Origin: Pseudoips prasinana
Lineage: Eukaryota > Arthropoda > Insecta > Lepidoptera > Nolidae
Direction: 5' to 3'
Assembly: GCA_951640165.1 (NCBI GenBank)
Contig: OX621255.1
Span: 23,782,001 to 23,846,000 of the forward strand
DNA: 64,000 nucleotides
In this document: piece by piece, positions 21,655 through 33,300 of the stretch
How the letters are laid out: each line of letters starts with the position of its first letter
Numbering within the stretch: the stretch's first letter is position 1
Made by a program: the position numbers and the translations under genes
The notes under the pieces: model-generated
Database searches by the model: none
Told to the model about the DNA's origin: nothing
The model's input: only the letters and a program-made list of their open reading frames with translations

Positions 21655-21925
21655 AAAAAAACTTGTGTGTACTTATGTACACGCGTTAGAAGTTATACTT
21701 CTTAATATACAACTTGAACATAGTTATCAATTTTCATACTACCTAGAACTAACGTTATGCTGTTATTTTTCCGACGCTGAGATGCGCGCGCATCGTAAAA
21801 ATTCACTCTCATACCACCTAGAACTAACTTCATGCTGTTAAATTTTTTGGTGTCGGTGTGCGCGCGCATCGTAAAAATTCACGCTCATCATTTTTCTCCA
21901 TCGCGCTAAAAGAAGTATAACTTCA
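21655..21925. repeat. Dispersed repeat with about 70-bp units, copy B
   Basis: Same opening (aacttgtgtgtacttatgta, acacgcgttagaagttatac) as 6430. Two units hold gatgcgcgcgcatcgtaaaa, and the closing end is aagaagtataacttc. It differs from copy A by one fewer unit and scattered changes. Confidence 0.6.
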
Positions 21926-22074
21926 ATATCCGAATCACAATAGGTATCCTTGGCTCTTTGTGGCGAAACAAGACGAGTGTCGTCCATCTTGGTGAAAATA
22001 TTCGTCAAAAATTTAAAATAACGGCTGATTGTGGGACATGATGAAAAATTTTGCTTCCGATTTGCCGCAAGTAG

Positions 22075-22262
22075 ACCCAAAAAAATCCCCGGACACACGT
22101 GTTCACCAATAACACACTGTGGCGAGTATAGAATGTGTCCGGGGATTTTTTTGGGTTTTTGGTGAATTGTCGACATCGGCATAACTTTCTATTTGGATAA
22201 CGAAGAAGATCAACAAAACAAGATGATTCTCCCCAAAGTGTGTCATTGGTAAACACGTGTGT
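22075..22262. repeat. Overlapping nested inverted repeats
   Basis: Stem 1: acccaaaaaaatccccggac at 22075-22096 pairs with gtccggggatttttttgggt at 22135-22156. Stem 2: gacacacgtgttcaccaata (22092 on) pairs with the block ending attggtaaacacgtgtgtc at about 22262. The two stems share bases, so only one can form at a time. Confidence 0.75.
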
Positions 22263-22799
22263 CTAGGCATTTTGGCAATTTTCGCGGTTTTGTGTCTCTT
22301 AATCACGTCTATTTGTTTTTTGTGACTTGTTATTGTCCTCTGACTGCCTGTATGTGTGGTTTGTAACGTACGTGCAGTGAACGCAAATAAACACGTACGT
22401 GTCTATATTGTAGTATTTTGTCCGTATTCATCACGGAGTGAAGGATACGGATAAACCTCCCGATCTGGCAATCCCTCCTGATATTCCAGCCACTCCTAAT
22501 TATGAACCATTCCTCCCCAACGGCCCTACATGCTGCGGTATGTTCCTTTGGTTCTCCAAAAAGAATTGTAACTTCGGCTAGTTTTAAACTTCCCCTAAAC
22601 CTACCTCCCAGCTGCCCAACAAATGTATCAAAAAAACAATAATAGGAAGAAGTGAGTACTCGGTAAGTGATAAAGCTCCTTTCCTTGTCCATGTGTCTCG
22701 CATGGAAGCTCAACCCAATGCTGGTACTACACTGCACCTAGTATCTTTTGGCCTTTTTTTATTTAACAACAATATTAGCAATATTGTGTCTGGTAGAAA

Positions 22800-23427
22800 G
22801 TGGGCAGAAACCGTGTTTCGGTAGAGTTTTCATCTTCAGAAGATGCCAACTCATTTTTATTTAACCCTCTACTCTCAAGCCACAAATATGTTGCTGTCCT
22901 GCCAACATTCAACATCACACGCATGGGAGTTGTATCAGGAGTACCAAATGATATGACAAAAGATGAGGCCAAGTTGTATCTGAAAGTACCTGTAGGCTGT
23001 GGTGCAATTTTGAAAGTTCGACGTATTAACAGAAAAGTTAATCGAGATGGGGTAACTGAGTGGAAGCCAACGGAAACATGTGTCTTAACCTTTGATGGCC
23101 AAGTTCTCCCCCAAAGGGTTTTTTTGCTGCTACACATCGCTTCCAGTTGAGCAATATATATATCCAACAATTCAGTGCCATAAATGCTGTCGTTTTGGGC
23201 ATGTTGAATCTGTGTGCAGGTCCAAGGACCGTTGTATTAAATGTGGGCATGAACACGGGAGAGATAGCTGTAATGTTTCTGAAAGAGAGGCTTTCTGCGT
23301 TTGGTGCAATGGCAATCATTTTGCAAATAGCAAAGATTGCCCGGAGTACAAAAGGCAGAAGGTTATTAAGAAAACATGGCTGAAAAGTCAATTTCGTATG
23401 CTGAAGCCAGTAAAGTCATACCGGTAA
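22800..23427 (+). pseudogene. I-group LINE ORF1 (gag-like), C-terminal part with zinc knuckles
   Basis: An RNA-binding ORF1p type. The frame from 22800 gives VSVEFSSSEDANSFLFNPLL, then ILKVRRINRKVNRDGVTEWK. Near 23120 it shifts into the next frame, which carries three Cys-rich knuckles: CHKCCRFGHVESVC, CIKCGHEHGRDSC and CVWCNGNHFANSKDC. Upstream coding-like DNA (DKAPFLVHVSRMEAQPNAG at about 22670) shows that ORF1 began further left, with another interruption near 22820. Confidence 0.75.
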
Positions 23428-23754
23428 TTAACTCCAATTATGCAAATGCTGTCAAATCTACACCCTCACAGAAAACAGTATCATTTAGGAGAACTTAATT
23501 TAAGCAGCCCAAGGCCCGTACTCCTCTTTCTCCTTCATATGACAAAAGTGCTCATAACCAGATTACTAGCTCCCCTGCACCTTCGCAGCCTAATGGCTGT
23601 GCTATCAACCAGCCTAACAATATTAACCAGCCTAATTTAGAACCTGTTCAAAATTCATCTTTTCTTATTAATTTAATTGTTAAAATTCTTTCTAGTAATT
23701 TGTCACCGTCCAACGTTGCAGAGACACTCATCCCTATTCTTTTAGATTTTAAAA

Positions 23755-24593
23755 ATGGCTCTACACCCAGTATTTCTCCAGTGGAATGTGAGGAGTGTTT
23801 TTCATAAAAAACACGACCTCATCTTCCTCTTGAACAAATACAAGCCTTTGGCTTGTTCCATTGCTGAGACTTGGTTAACCCCAAGTCTTAACTTCTGTAT
23901 GCCACTATACAACATCCTCAGGTGCGATAGATCTGATGGCTATGGTGGGTCAGCTCTGCTCGTAATCAACCATATCCCATTTAAGTCTCTCCCTATGCCG
24001 GTATTGGATGGGGATATGAGTATGGCTGCAGGCTGTGTGGAGGGCATCAATGTCTTCTCAGTCTACATAGCTCACCCCCAGCAGTATCTATTACCAATGC
24101 TAAGAAATGTGTTCCAAAGTATTAATGGACCACTTCTGGTTATGGGTGACTTTAATTGTCATCATTTTAGATGGGGTTCGGAACGTTGTGAGTTGTGATT
24201 CCTTTGGGGAATCTCTGTATTCTTAATGATGGTTGTTCAACTCGTAGAACACTTCCAGGACAGCATAAAAGTTGTGTTGACCTAACATTCTGCTCAATTA
24301 ATATGGCAGCTTCAGCTCACTGGCAATGCACCAGTCTGACATATGGCAGTGATCACTATCCCAGTGTTTTTTCTTTGGCTGATAAAACGTATTTAGAGAA
24401 AACATCACCTCCACTTTTGAAGTATAACTTGTCCAATCCTGATTGGGCAGGTTTCTCTTCGTTATTGGATGGCCAAATTGATACCCTTCGAAATTTAAAT
24501 TCAACAATTTTAAATTCATCTGATCACTGTTATGTGGAAAGCTGCTATAATTTGCTGATTTCTGACATGATCAATCAGTACTTTAAGTGCTGA
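23755..24593 (+). pseudogene. I-group LINE endonuclease domain
   Basis: APE-type endonuclease at the start of ORF2: QWNVRSVFHKKHDLIFLLNK, the catalytic Glu in SIAETWLTPS, GDFNCHHFRWGS, then a stop/shift near 24198, and in the next frame CVDLTFCSINM and YGSDHYPSVF with the Asp-His pair. A second break lies near 24600, before the RT portion. Confidence 0.8.
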
Positions 24594-24666
24594 TTCGTCA
24601 TTCACTATCAAAAATAGTGCCCGCGACAAAATACCATCACCTCCATGGTGAGATCGTGACTGCACT

Positions 24667-25473
24667 GTGGCAATTCAGGAAAGGAAGAAAGCAGAATTAA
24701 ACTATTACTCCGAGATGAACATCCATAATCTTATAGCATACAAACAGGCTTATGCAAAATCAAATAGACTGCTACGTAGGAAGAAACGTGCTGGTTGGGT
24801 ACAATTCTGCACTTCTCTGTCTCCATCAACACAACCGTCAGTGGTATGGAAAAATATCAAAAGGTTCAGAAGTGGCTGCTCCCCATCGGTGTCAGCTCCA
24901 ATAACCCGCGAAGCTGATCAGTTTTTTGATAGGATAGCCCCTCCCTATGTTCCATCTGAAGCTGAAAGCTTTTTGCCCCCTTTGTCCCAATCTGATGACC
25001 CTTTTGATGACCCATTCTCTATGCAAGAATTAGACATGATCCTCAGACATGTTCGAGACACAGCACCAGGTATAGATGGGATCCCTTATTCTTTTATAGT
25101 TCATGCTGGTCCCAAATCCATAAAATATTTATTAGACCTACTTAACTTTAGTTATGGGCATGGTTGGATCCCTGAACAGTGGAAGACGCAAATAATTATT
25201 CCCCTCCTAAAGCCTGGCAAACATGCAGATGACCCGAATGGCCTAAGACCAATAGCTTTGTCATCAGTGTTGGCAAAACTATTGGAACATCTGATTAAGA
25301 ACCGTCTAAAGTGGATAGTTGAATCCAAGAATATATTGCCTACCTCCCAGTTTGGGTTCAGAAAAGGTTTTGGTACCATGGACAGCATCGGGGTTCTGAT
25401 CACTGACATACGGTTGGCTTTCTCTAGAAATGACTCGGTTGTTGCTTCCTTTCTTGATATAGCATCTGCATAT
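24667..25473 (+). pseudogene. I-group LINE reverse transcriptase, N-terminal half
   Basis: Basic linker (RRKKRAGWVQFCTSLS), then RT blocks DTAPGIDGIPYSFI, WKTQIIIPLLKPGK, GLRPIALSSVLAKLLEHLI, SQFGFRKGFGTMDSI and VASFLDIASAY. The frame is cut right after the Tyr codon at 25473 by the inverted-repeat end cgtccccg. The next residue of the motif, Asp, is found at 42410. Confidence 0.85.
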
Positions 25474-25782
25474 CGTCCCCGTAGTTGGAAAACTAAATAA
25501 CTCTGATTTTGTATTTCTGAGAAAACGCGATTTAGTGTTTTTTTTTAGTTAATGTACATTTGTAAGAAAATGTGAGACAATTTTGCTGTTGGCAATTTTA
25601 TATTTTTTGGACCTGATAACCTTTCACATTATGCTTTAACAAACTGAACTCTATCTTTAACTATAACTAAATAACAAATAAAAAATCAAGTTGTTTAATT
25701 TTCCCACAACTGTTATTTATAACGTAACTACAATTATCTACTTATTTCTGCTATTTATTTCGTTTTCCTACAAGCTAAATAC

Positions 25783-26778
25783 GGGTACACTACATTAATA
25801 CGAAAAACTTTATTCCGACACTTACTAATACGAATTTCAAAATACCGACGTTCATAATTCCGAATGGTAGAAAATTCTGAATATTACAACTCCGACTTAT
25901 CATTACTCCTAGTTTTATAATTCCTAAATTACAATATTCCTAACGTTTATAATTACTATTCTCAAAATACCGAGCTTCAATATATCGAATAACAAAAAGT
26001 CCGACTTAATGATAATCCGAAACATCAACTATACGAATAAAAATATTTTGTTTCCCCGGTCACAGTTCTAACCTAACCTAACCCAAATGATTCACCAACA
26101 ATAGAGGGGATCTGGCACTCGGCGGCTGCATGCAACATGTAAGTAGGCAGGTATGCAGCATGCAGGCAGGCATGCAGCATGCAAGAAGCATGCAGCATGC
26201 AAGCAAGCATGCAAGCAGGCTTGCAACATGCAGCAAGCATTGTTTCTGTCACGGCTCCGGCGCTGCGGGGTTTGGGCGGCCCCACGCGAGCTTATCGTCG
26301 CAGATGGTATTAACGCTCACCACCGCAGCTTCGGCTTGCTGGCCTGCTTCGCCGGAAAGCCTCAGCCGCGGCGGCGGGCCTTCAAGCCACCTGCTCCTCA
26401 GCTCGCGGGCCGCCCCACCCCTCCGCGCCTACGCGGGCTTAAATTACACTCTAGGGTAGGACAGACAAGACTACGTGAAGTCGGTTTTGCAGCGATTTGT
26501 TTCTGTCACAAAATTTTGTAGCACAACGTGTTGATAGTTTATTCGAAGCATTGAAATTCAGAATGTCGTTTTTCGGACCGAGAACCCTTCGAGCATTTGG
26601 CTCTTAGAACGTATGAAAATCGGAATACTAACAAATCGCATTTACGACTTTCGGAAAGATAAATTTCATGATATTTAATAATAGACGTTACAATTCTTAG
26701 GTATTATTAAATTCGGACTTTTGAAAATTGGAACATCAAAATTCGGAATAAAATATTTCGGAGTATTTGGGTGTTCCC
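25783..26778. mobile_element. Mutator-like non-autonomous element (996 bp) with 9-bp target duplication
   Basis: The ends are gggtacactacattaatacg and, reversed, gggaacacccaaatactccg, both followed by tttattccga. The element is flanked by gctaaatac at 25774-25782 and 26779-26787. The outer thirds are AT-rich with a recurring attccga/cggaat word on opposite strands. The core at 26260-26450 is GC-rich. A 9-bp duplication fits Mutator-like elements. No transposase. Confidence 0.85.
26128..26245. repeat. Imperfect ATGCA/AGCATGC tandem tract
   Basis: Dense repeats of gcatgca with variants such as ggcatgcagcatgcaagaag and gcaagcatgcaagcagg, inside the Mutator-like element. Confidence 0.85.
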
Positions 26779-26787
26779 GCTAAATAC

Positions 26788-26869
26788 ATTTGGTAGAGTA
26801 AAATTTGGTGAAATAAGTGCAGTTATTGAATTTATCAAACACGAAATATTTTTAAATGATAAATTTAGT
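26788..26869. other. Short AT-rich spacer between MITE and LTR
   Basis: It probably belongs to the host DNA of the BEL/Pao insertion. It ends where the first 17 bp of the LTR should begin. Confidence 0.5.
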
Positions 26870-27070
26870 GGCTTATTTTGCTTACGCCGCCTTAACCTAG
26901 TTTCGGCGCATTACTTATACATACTTTCGACATTAATATAGTTAGTTGACAAATAACAATAACAACGAACAGATTAGCATCCAAATAACTTATATTGTAT
27001 ACTTGAGTAATAAACGTGGTTTTAAGTCAACTCAACTCGTTTATCTACACACCACCTCGAGACCCGTACA
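26870..27070 (+). repeat. 5' LTR of the left BEL/Pao copy, first 17 bp missing
   Basis: It matches the reverse complement of 38117-38317 and ends cgagacccgtaca. It lacks the leading TGTACGGTTCACGTACA seen in the other copy. A primer-binding-like tccgttttggtccttcgaga follows at 27071. Confidence 0.85.
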
Positions 27071-27358
27071 TCCGTTTTGGTCCTTCGAGAAGTGAAAAGT
27101 GCTGGTACTACGTGTGGCAGTGTTCTTAGTGCCGATAGCGAATCGGTCGAACTGGTCTCCCAGAAGCGGGTCGCCCCAGTTGGATTGAGACAAAGACGCA
27201 CATATCGGACGAGGAACTAAACACAGTAAGTACCAATACTAACTACAATCTGCGAACATATTGCAAAAAAAAAAAAAAAAAACTGAACTAGTGCCTACGG
27301 TGAAACAACTACTGAAGGCTTACTATAACTATTACTTTAACTAAGTAACTAATTAACA

Positions 27359-30300
27359 ATGATGGGTCAAAATTTCGAGGAGGTTATGAGCCAACAAGAG
27401 GCTACTTTTTGCACGTTAAAACAAATATGTGCTAACTACAAGAAAGACAGCCCTACTAGGAAGACCTTAGAATATCTAGAAGAGCGTCTTACGAGACTAA
27501 ACAACTGTTGGGAACAATTCGTTCATAACCACCAACTATTGGAATCGACCGGAACAACGGAAAGCCAATACTTTATAGACGACGTTTTTAACAATACAAA
27601 ACGTATGTATGAGAGTGTTTTACAAGACATACTACAACGTAAGTCGGAGCTTACATCGGCGACACCGACTAAAGCAACAATAACAGCTAGTAAGGAGGAG
27701 CTACCCCCTCAGAGTACAAGTAAGACAGGAACTTCTTCAGTTACGAGCGACGCTAAACTTACTACGAGATTTAGTTTCGATGAAGGGGACTTCCACGTAC
27801 CGCCTCGAAAAACGGACGAATCGTCGGAAAAGGAACAGGATCTTTTGCGAGTGCAGTACTGTAACTTTAGAGCTTTTGAAAGAGCCGTGGAAAAGATGGA
27901 TTTGTCAACATCTTTGGAAAAATGGGAATTGGAAGATAATCTAACTATCATAAAATCTAAATGGCAACAAGTGGAGAAAGCACACTGGCAGCTAGATTAT
28001 TGGCTACAGGAAGAAGACCCTAAGTATAGACAAAAGTATGATATATTAGAAAATATTTATGACAACATACGTAAGAAAATACAACACACCATATGGAACA
28101 ATGCTCATTATGAAAAGTCTACGCCGAAAATCATAATACCGGATTTTTATGGCAACTATAATCAATGGTTAAGTTTTCGGGACCTCTATACGGAAAGCGT
28201 ACATAACAACCCTATACTTTCTAAGGCCCAAAAAATGCAGCATTTGAAGTCCAAATTAAAGGGCGAAGCAGAGAAGTTAATCCAGCATCTTAGCATCAGT
28301 GCCGAGAATTATACTTCCTGTTGGGACATAATTACTCACCGTTACGACAACAAAAGACTTTTATTTACATCTTATGTAAATACTCTACTAAACCAATCTA
28401 ACATTCAACAAGCAAATGCCGCCAGTATACGAAAACTTCATGACGTCATGCTAGAGTGTCTGAACGGATTGACAAACATCGGATTAGATATTAAACAATG
28501 GGATCCGCTGGTAGTACATCTTTTGTCACAGAAACTGGATAGCGTTACGTATAACGAATATATAAAAGATCTTAAAGAGCCGAGAGGTTTTCCCGACCTA
28601 CAAGAATTTTCAAAGTTTCTGGAATCCAAGTTCATGGCACTGGAGGCTACACAAAAAGGTAGTCCAAAATCTTTCAGTCCGGAGAAGAATAACATGTTAG
28701 AAAAACATAACAAAAATAGTTACGAAAATCGCAGTAACAATAACTATAATAAATATAATGCACAAAGGTCATCGTACTTTAACAACTCATACAAATCACA
28801 CAAAACCTTCTTGACAACAGCAAAAAATTGCCCGATTTGCAAAACTGACCATGTTTTGATGAAATGCGAAAAGTTCTTGGCTATGACAGAAAAGGGGCGC
28901 CGAGACTGCGTTCGGAATTTGCGTGTTTGCAAAAATTGTTTGTACAGTCACGGCGAAAAACAATGTACGTCAATGAAAACATGTAGGATATGTCATAAGC
29001 TTCATCATACTTTGCTGCATGAAACAATGGAACAACCTGGTAATTCGCAATCTACCCCATCGACAAGTACCTCTGCGCGAGGGGTGAACAACATTACTAA
29101 CGAGGGCATGGAAGTTTTGTTAACAACTGTACTGCTCAAGGTAAAAACAATCGATGGCGAGTATATCTACTTAAGAGGTTTGCTAGATCAAGGCTCACAA
29201 GTAAGTCTTATAACTGAAAATGCCGCCCAGCGCTTGAGGTTACCGCGACAACAAGTGAGTGCCATAGTGTCGGGTGTCGGATCACTAAGCGGAAGTTGTA
29301 AAGGCTCGTTGAACCTAGAATGTAAGTCAATACATTCGGATTATACATTTAACTTACAACCACTCATTATGAAGAAACTGGTTAACAATTTACCATCGAC
29401 ATCATTTTCAGTAGAAAGCTGGACTTATCTACAAAATATAAATTTAGCCGATCCTAACTTTAATACGTCCGGGCCAATCGATATGCTTTTGAGTGCGCAA
29501 GTATATTCGGAAATAATTTTAGATGGAATTATAAGATGTAATAGTACATATCCGGTGGCTCAACAAACTAGACTCGGTTGGATTTTAAGCGGCAACGTGA
29601 AAACTTTTAATTGTTGTGTCACACTTAACGACATAGAAAACATATCACGATTCTGGGAAACTGAAGAGATTTCGGACCCTTCTTCGTTAAATACAGAAGA
29701 ACAACATTGCGAAGAATATTATCGTGCGACAACTACTAGACGGACAGATGGAAGATATGTGGTAAAACTGCCTATCAAACCGAATGCTGTATCCCGTCTA
29801 CCGGTTAACAAGCAACCCGTACTCGCTCTACAACTTGAGAAGAAATTGCTTAAGAACCGGGAACTTAGCAAGGAATACCAACGTTTCATAAACGAGTACA
29901 TATCCATGGATTATATGAAACCTATGACGTCAGAGGCTGAGGGTCGCGTTTATCTACCCCATCACGGTGTGTGGCGGGAAGAATCAACTACAACTAAACT
30001 AAGAGTTGTATTCAACGCATCCTACCGAGCTAACAACAGCCATAGCCTTAATGACTGCATGTATACGGGTCCAAACTTACAAAAAGACATGTTAACTTTA
30101 TTAATTAACTGGCGGACCTATAGATATGTTTTCACGGCTGATATAGAAAAAATGTATCGGCAAATATGGCTTGACGAACAACAGTGTAACATACAAACTG
30201 TATTTTGGAGATTTTCCCCACGGGACAAACTGCAAGAGTGGAAATTGTGTACCCTAAGTTATGGGATGAACTGTGCTCCCTACCTCGCAATGAGAACTTT

Positions 30301-33300
30301 ACATCAACTCGCGAAAGATGAGAGTAAACGATATCCTGAAGCGGCAAAGGTCCTTCAGAACTATATGTATATGGACGATTTAGTTTATGGTCAAAATTCT
30401 ATCGAATCAGCAAAATTATTGGTATCTCAACTAATAGATCTATTGAAATCTGGCGGGTTTAGCTTAAGAAAATGGAAGAGTAACGATCCTTCTATTTTGG
30501 AGCATTTACAAGAAGAACAAAGGTGTAATAACACAACGAGCCATGATTTCAACTCGGAACAAACTTGTAACTCAAAGATGTTAGGAATGAGATGGAATCA
30601 GGAGAGCGATACATTTACCTATCGTTGGGATCTGCCGGAAAAGAAAAACCTTACCAAACGTATCATATTAGGGGAAATCAGCAAGCTGTACGATCCCTTG
30701 GGATTACTGTCGCCTGTAACTATAAAGGCAAAATTATTATTTCAAAAGGTTTGGCTCAACAAAACCGAGTGGGATGAGCAACTATCTATGGAATTGTGTA
30801 ATGAATGGGAGGCATTGCGATCTAATCTACCCCTTATTAGTAATATTTCCATACCAAGGTGGCTGCAAAGTACTGAAAACGAGATAGAAATTCATGGATA
30901 CTGCGATTCGAGTGAGAAAGCGATGGCATGTGCTATTTACAGCCGAGTAAAGAATAGTCATGGCCACTATACAACTACACTTATAACAGCCAAAACTAAA
31001 GTTGCACCGCTAACAAAAAAGATATCCTTACCTAAAATGGAACTGTGCGCGGCGGTCCTTCTCGCCAAACTCATGGCAAAGGTAAAGGATACTCTTTCCG
31101 GTAACAAATTATTAATATACAGTTGGAGTGATTCACAAGTTGTTTTAGCTTGGATCAAGGGTGATATAAACCGGTGGGAGAAATATATTGCTAACCGAGT
31201 CGAACAAATAAGGAACATTATTCCGCCGCAACAGTGGGGTTATGTGAAATCGGAAGAAAATGCCGCAGACTGCGCAACAAGAGGACTCTCCCCTTCACAA
31301 CTTATTACTTTTAAACTTTGGTGGGAGGGCCCCGAATGGCTAAAAACAAACATAGTTTTCGATGAAGAAAAACGAATCCTGACCTACATAACAAAAGAAG
31401 GCCTTAAGCAAACGAAATGCTACGTTGCGATTTACAAGCGCAATGAACTCATAGACTGCTTAGTAAATAAATACAGCAATTACAATCGCGCAATACGAGT
31501 ACTCGCATGGATTCGACGTATCAGCTATATATTACGATGTAACAAAAATAGCGGTATTATAACTTGTTTAACCGACTACAAAAAAGAAGGTTTGTGTTTG
31601 TCATCAAACGAAATAATAGAAGCGAAGCGGTTATTACTCAAGACAACTCAACTAGAGTATTTTGGAGAAGAAATAGATTGTTTATCGAAAAATAAACAAA
31701 TATCAACAAGAAGCAACATTTTGAAATTGACACCCTTCCTTGACGAATACGGATTATTAAGGGTAAAAGGGCGTTTGATACATTCTACTCTACCTCCTGA
31801 ATCTAAACATCCAATCATACTTCCGGCGAACGGAAGGTTAACAGAACTTATAATAGAAGAAGCTCATCGTGACACGTTACATGGTGGGGCACGGCTTACA
31901 TTGGCGCATTTACGTCTTGAATACTGGATCGTTGGGGGAAGCCGCACGGTGAAGAATAAGCTACGCCAATGTGTCAGATGTCATCGGTTCAAAAGCGTAA
32001 AAAGTGAGCAGCTGATGGGAGACTTGCCGAAAGAACGCGTTACTCCCGCAAGACCATTCAGCAATACCGGGGTTGACTTTACGGGCCATGTAGACGTAAA
32101 AATAAACAAGGGAAGAGGAGTCAAAACATGTAAAGCTTACATAGCTGTGTTTGTTTGCATGGTGACAAAAGCCATACACCTAGAATTGGTTTCTGATTTA
32201 TCAACAACAACCTTTCTTGCTGCTTTTAGTAGGATGTGTGCACGCAGAGGAACACCAAAACATGTGTATTCGGACAATGGTACAAACTTCGTTGGAGCCG
32301 CAAGACAACTACGTGAAGAACTTAAGAGATGCAATACCTTTACAAACTCAGAGTTCTTTGATGAAATGAGTAACTTAGGTATTCAGTGGCATTTTAATTG
32401 CCCACTCTGGCCGAGCGGAAATGGTTTATGTGAAGCCGGGGTAAAATCAATGAAGTATCACCTACACCGTGTCCTTGGAGAACAGAAGCTTACGTTCGAG
32501 CAATTCACTACCCTACTAACTAAAATTGAAGCATGCTTGAACTCACGTCCATTGTGTCCGTTAACTGAAGATATAAATGATCTTGAATATTTGAGTCCAG
32601 GTCATTTCCTTATAGGTGGACCATTATTATCCTTACCCCAACAAGAAGAACCTAGCGGATACGATTTGAAACATAAATGGCGATTGATAGAACAAATGAA
32701 CGTACATATTTGGAACCGTTGGTCGAAAGAATATCTACAGCAGTTACAAGTAAGAAGCAAATGGCAACAACCTAAGAATAATCTCAAGGAGGGTAACCTC
32801 GTACTTGTAAAAGATGAACATTTACCTCCTGGGCGATGGGCGCTAGGAAGAGTGACAAATATTCACCCTGGCACAGATGAGAGAGTCAGGGTAGTTACCC
32901 TTAAAACAAAAAAGGGGCAAATCAAACGACCTATAACTAAACTTTCCCCTCTGCCAATTTCAAATGACTTGATGACAGACAGGATACCGGAAGCAAACTC
33001 AACTACAACAAAATCAAAAACTGAAAAACGAAAAATTACAACAACTACTCTGAACAAATTGTCCATAGTACTTATAACTATTTTAGCAATCACAGGTATA
33101 ACAAAAGCCTCTCCGATTACAAGAAGCTATAAAATATCTTCCATACCTACCAATCACCCAATTTATTTTGATGAAGCTGGAAAACTACAACTGATACACG
33201 ATGAATGGACACTATTAATCTACTACAATTTAACTTCTTATTGGCAAGCGACAAGTAAGATCCAATTATATATTAATCAAATTGACCAACTTTGCGAGAG

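Noticed and set aside
26066..26086. ctaacctaacctaaccc, similar to the insect telomere repeat (CCTAA)n
   Set aside because: Only about three units, inside a Mutator-like element; too short to mean a telomere.
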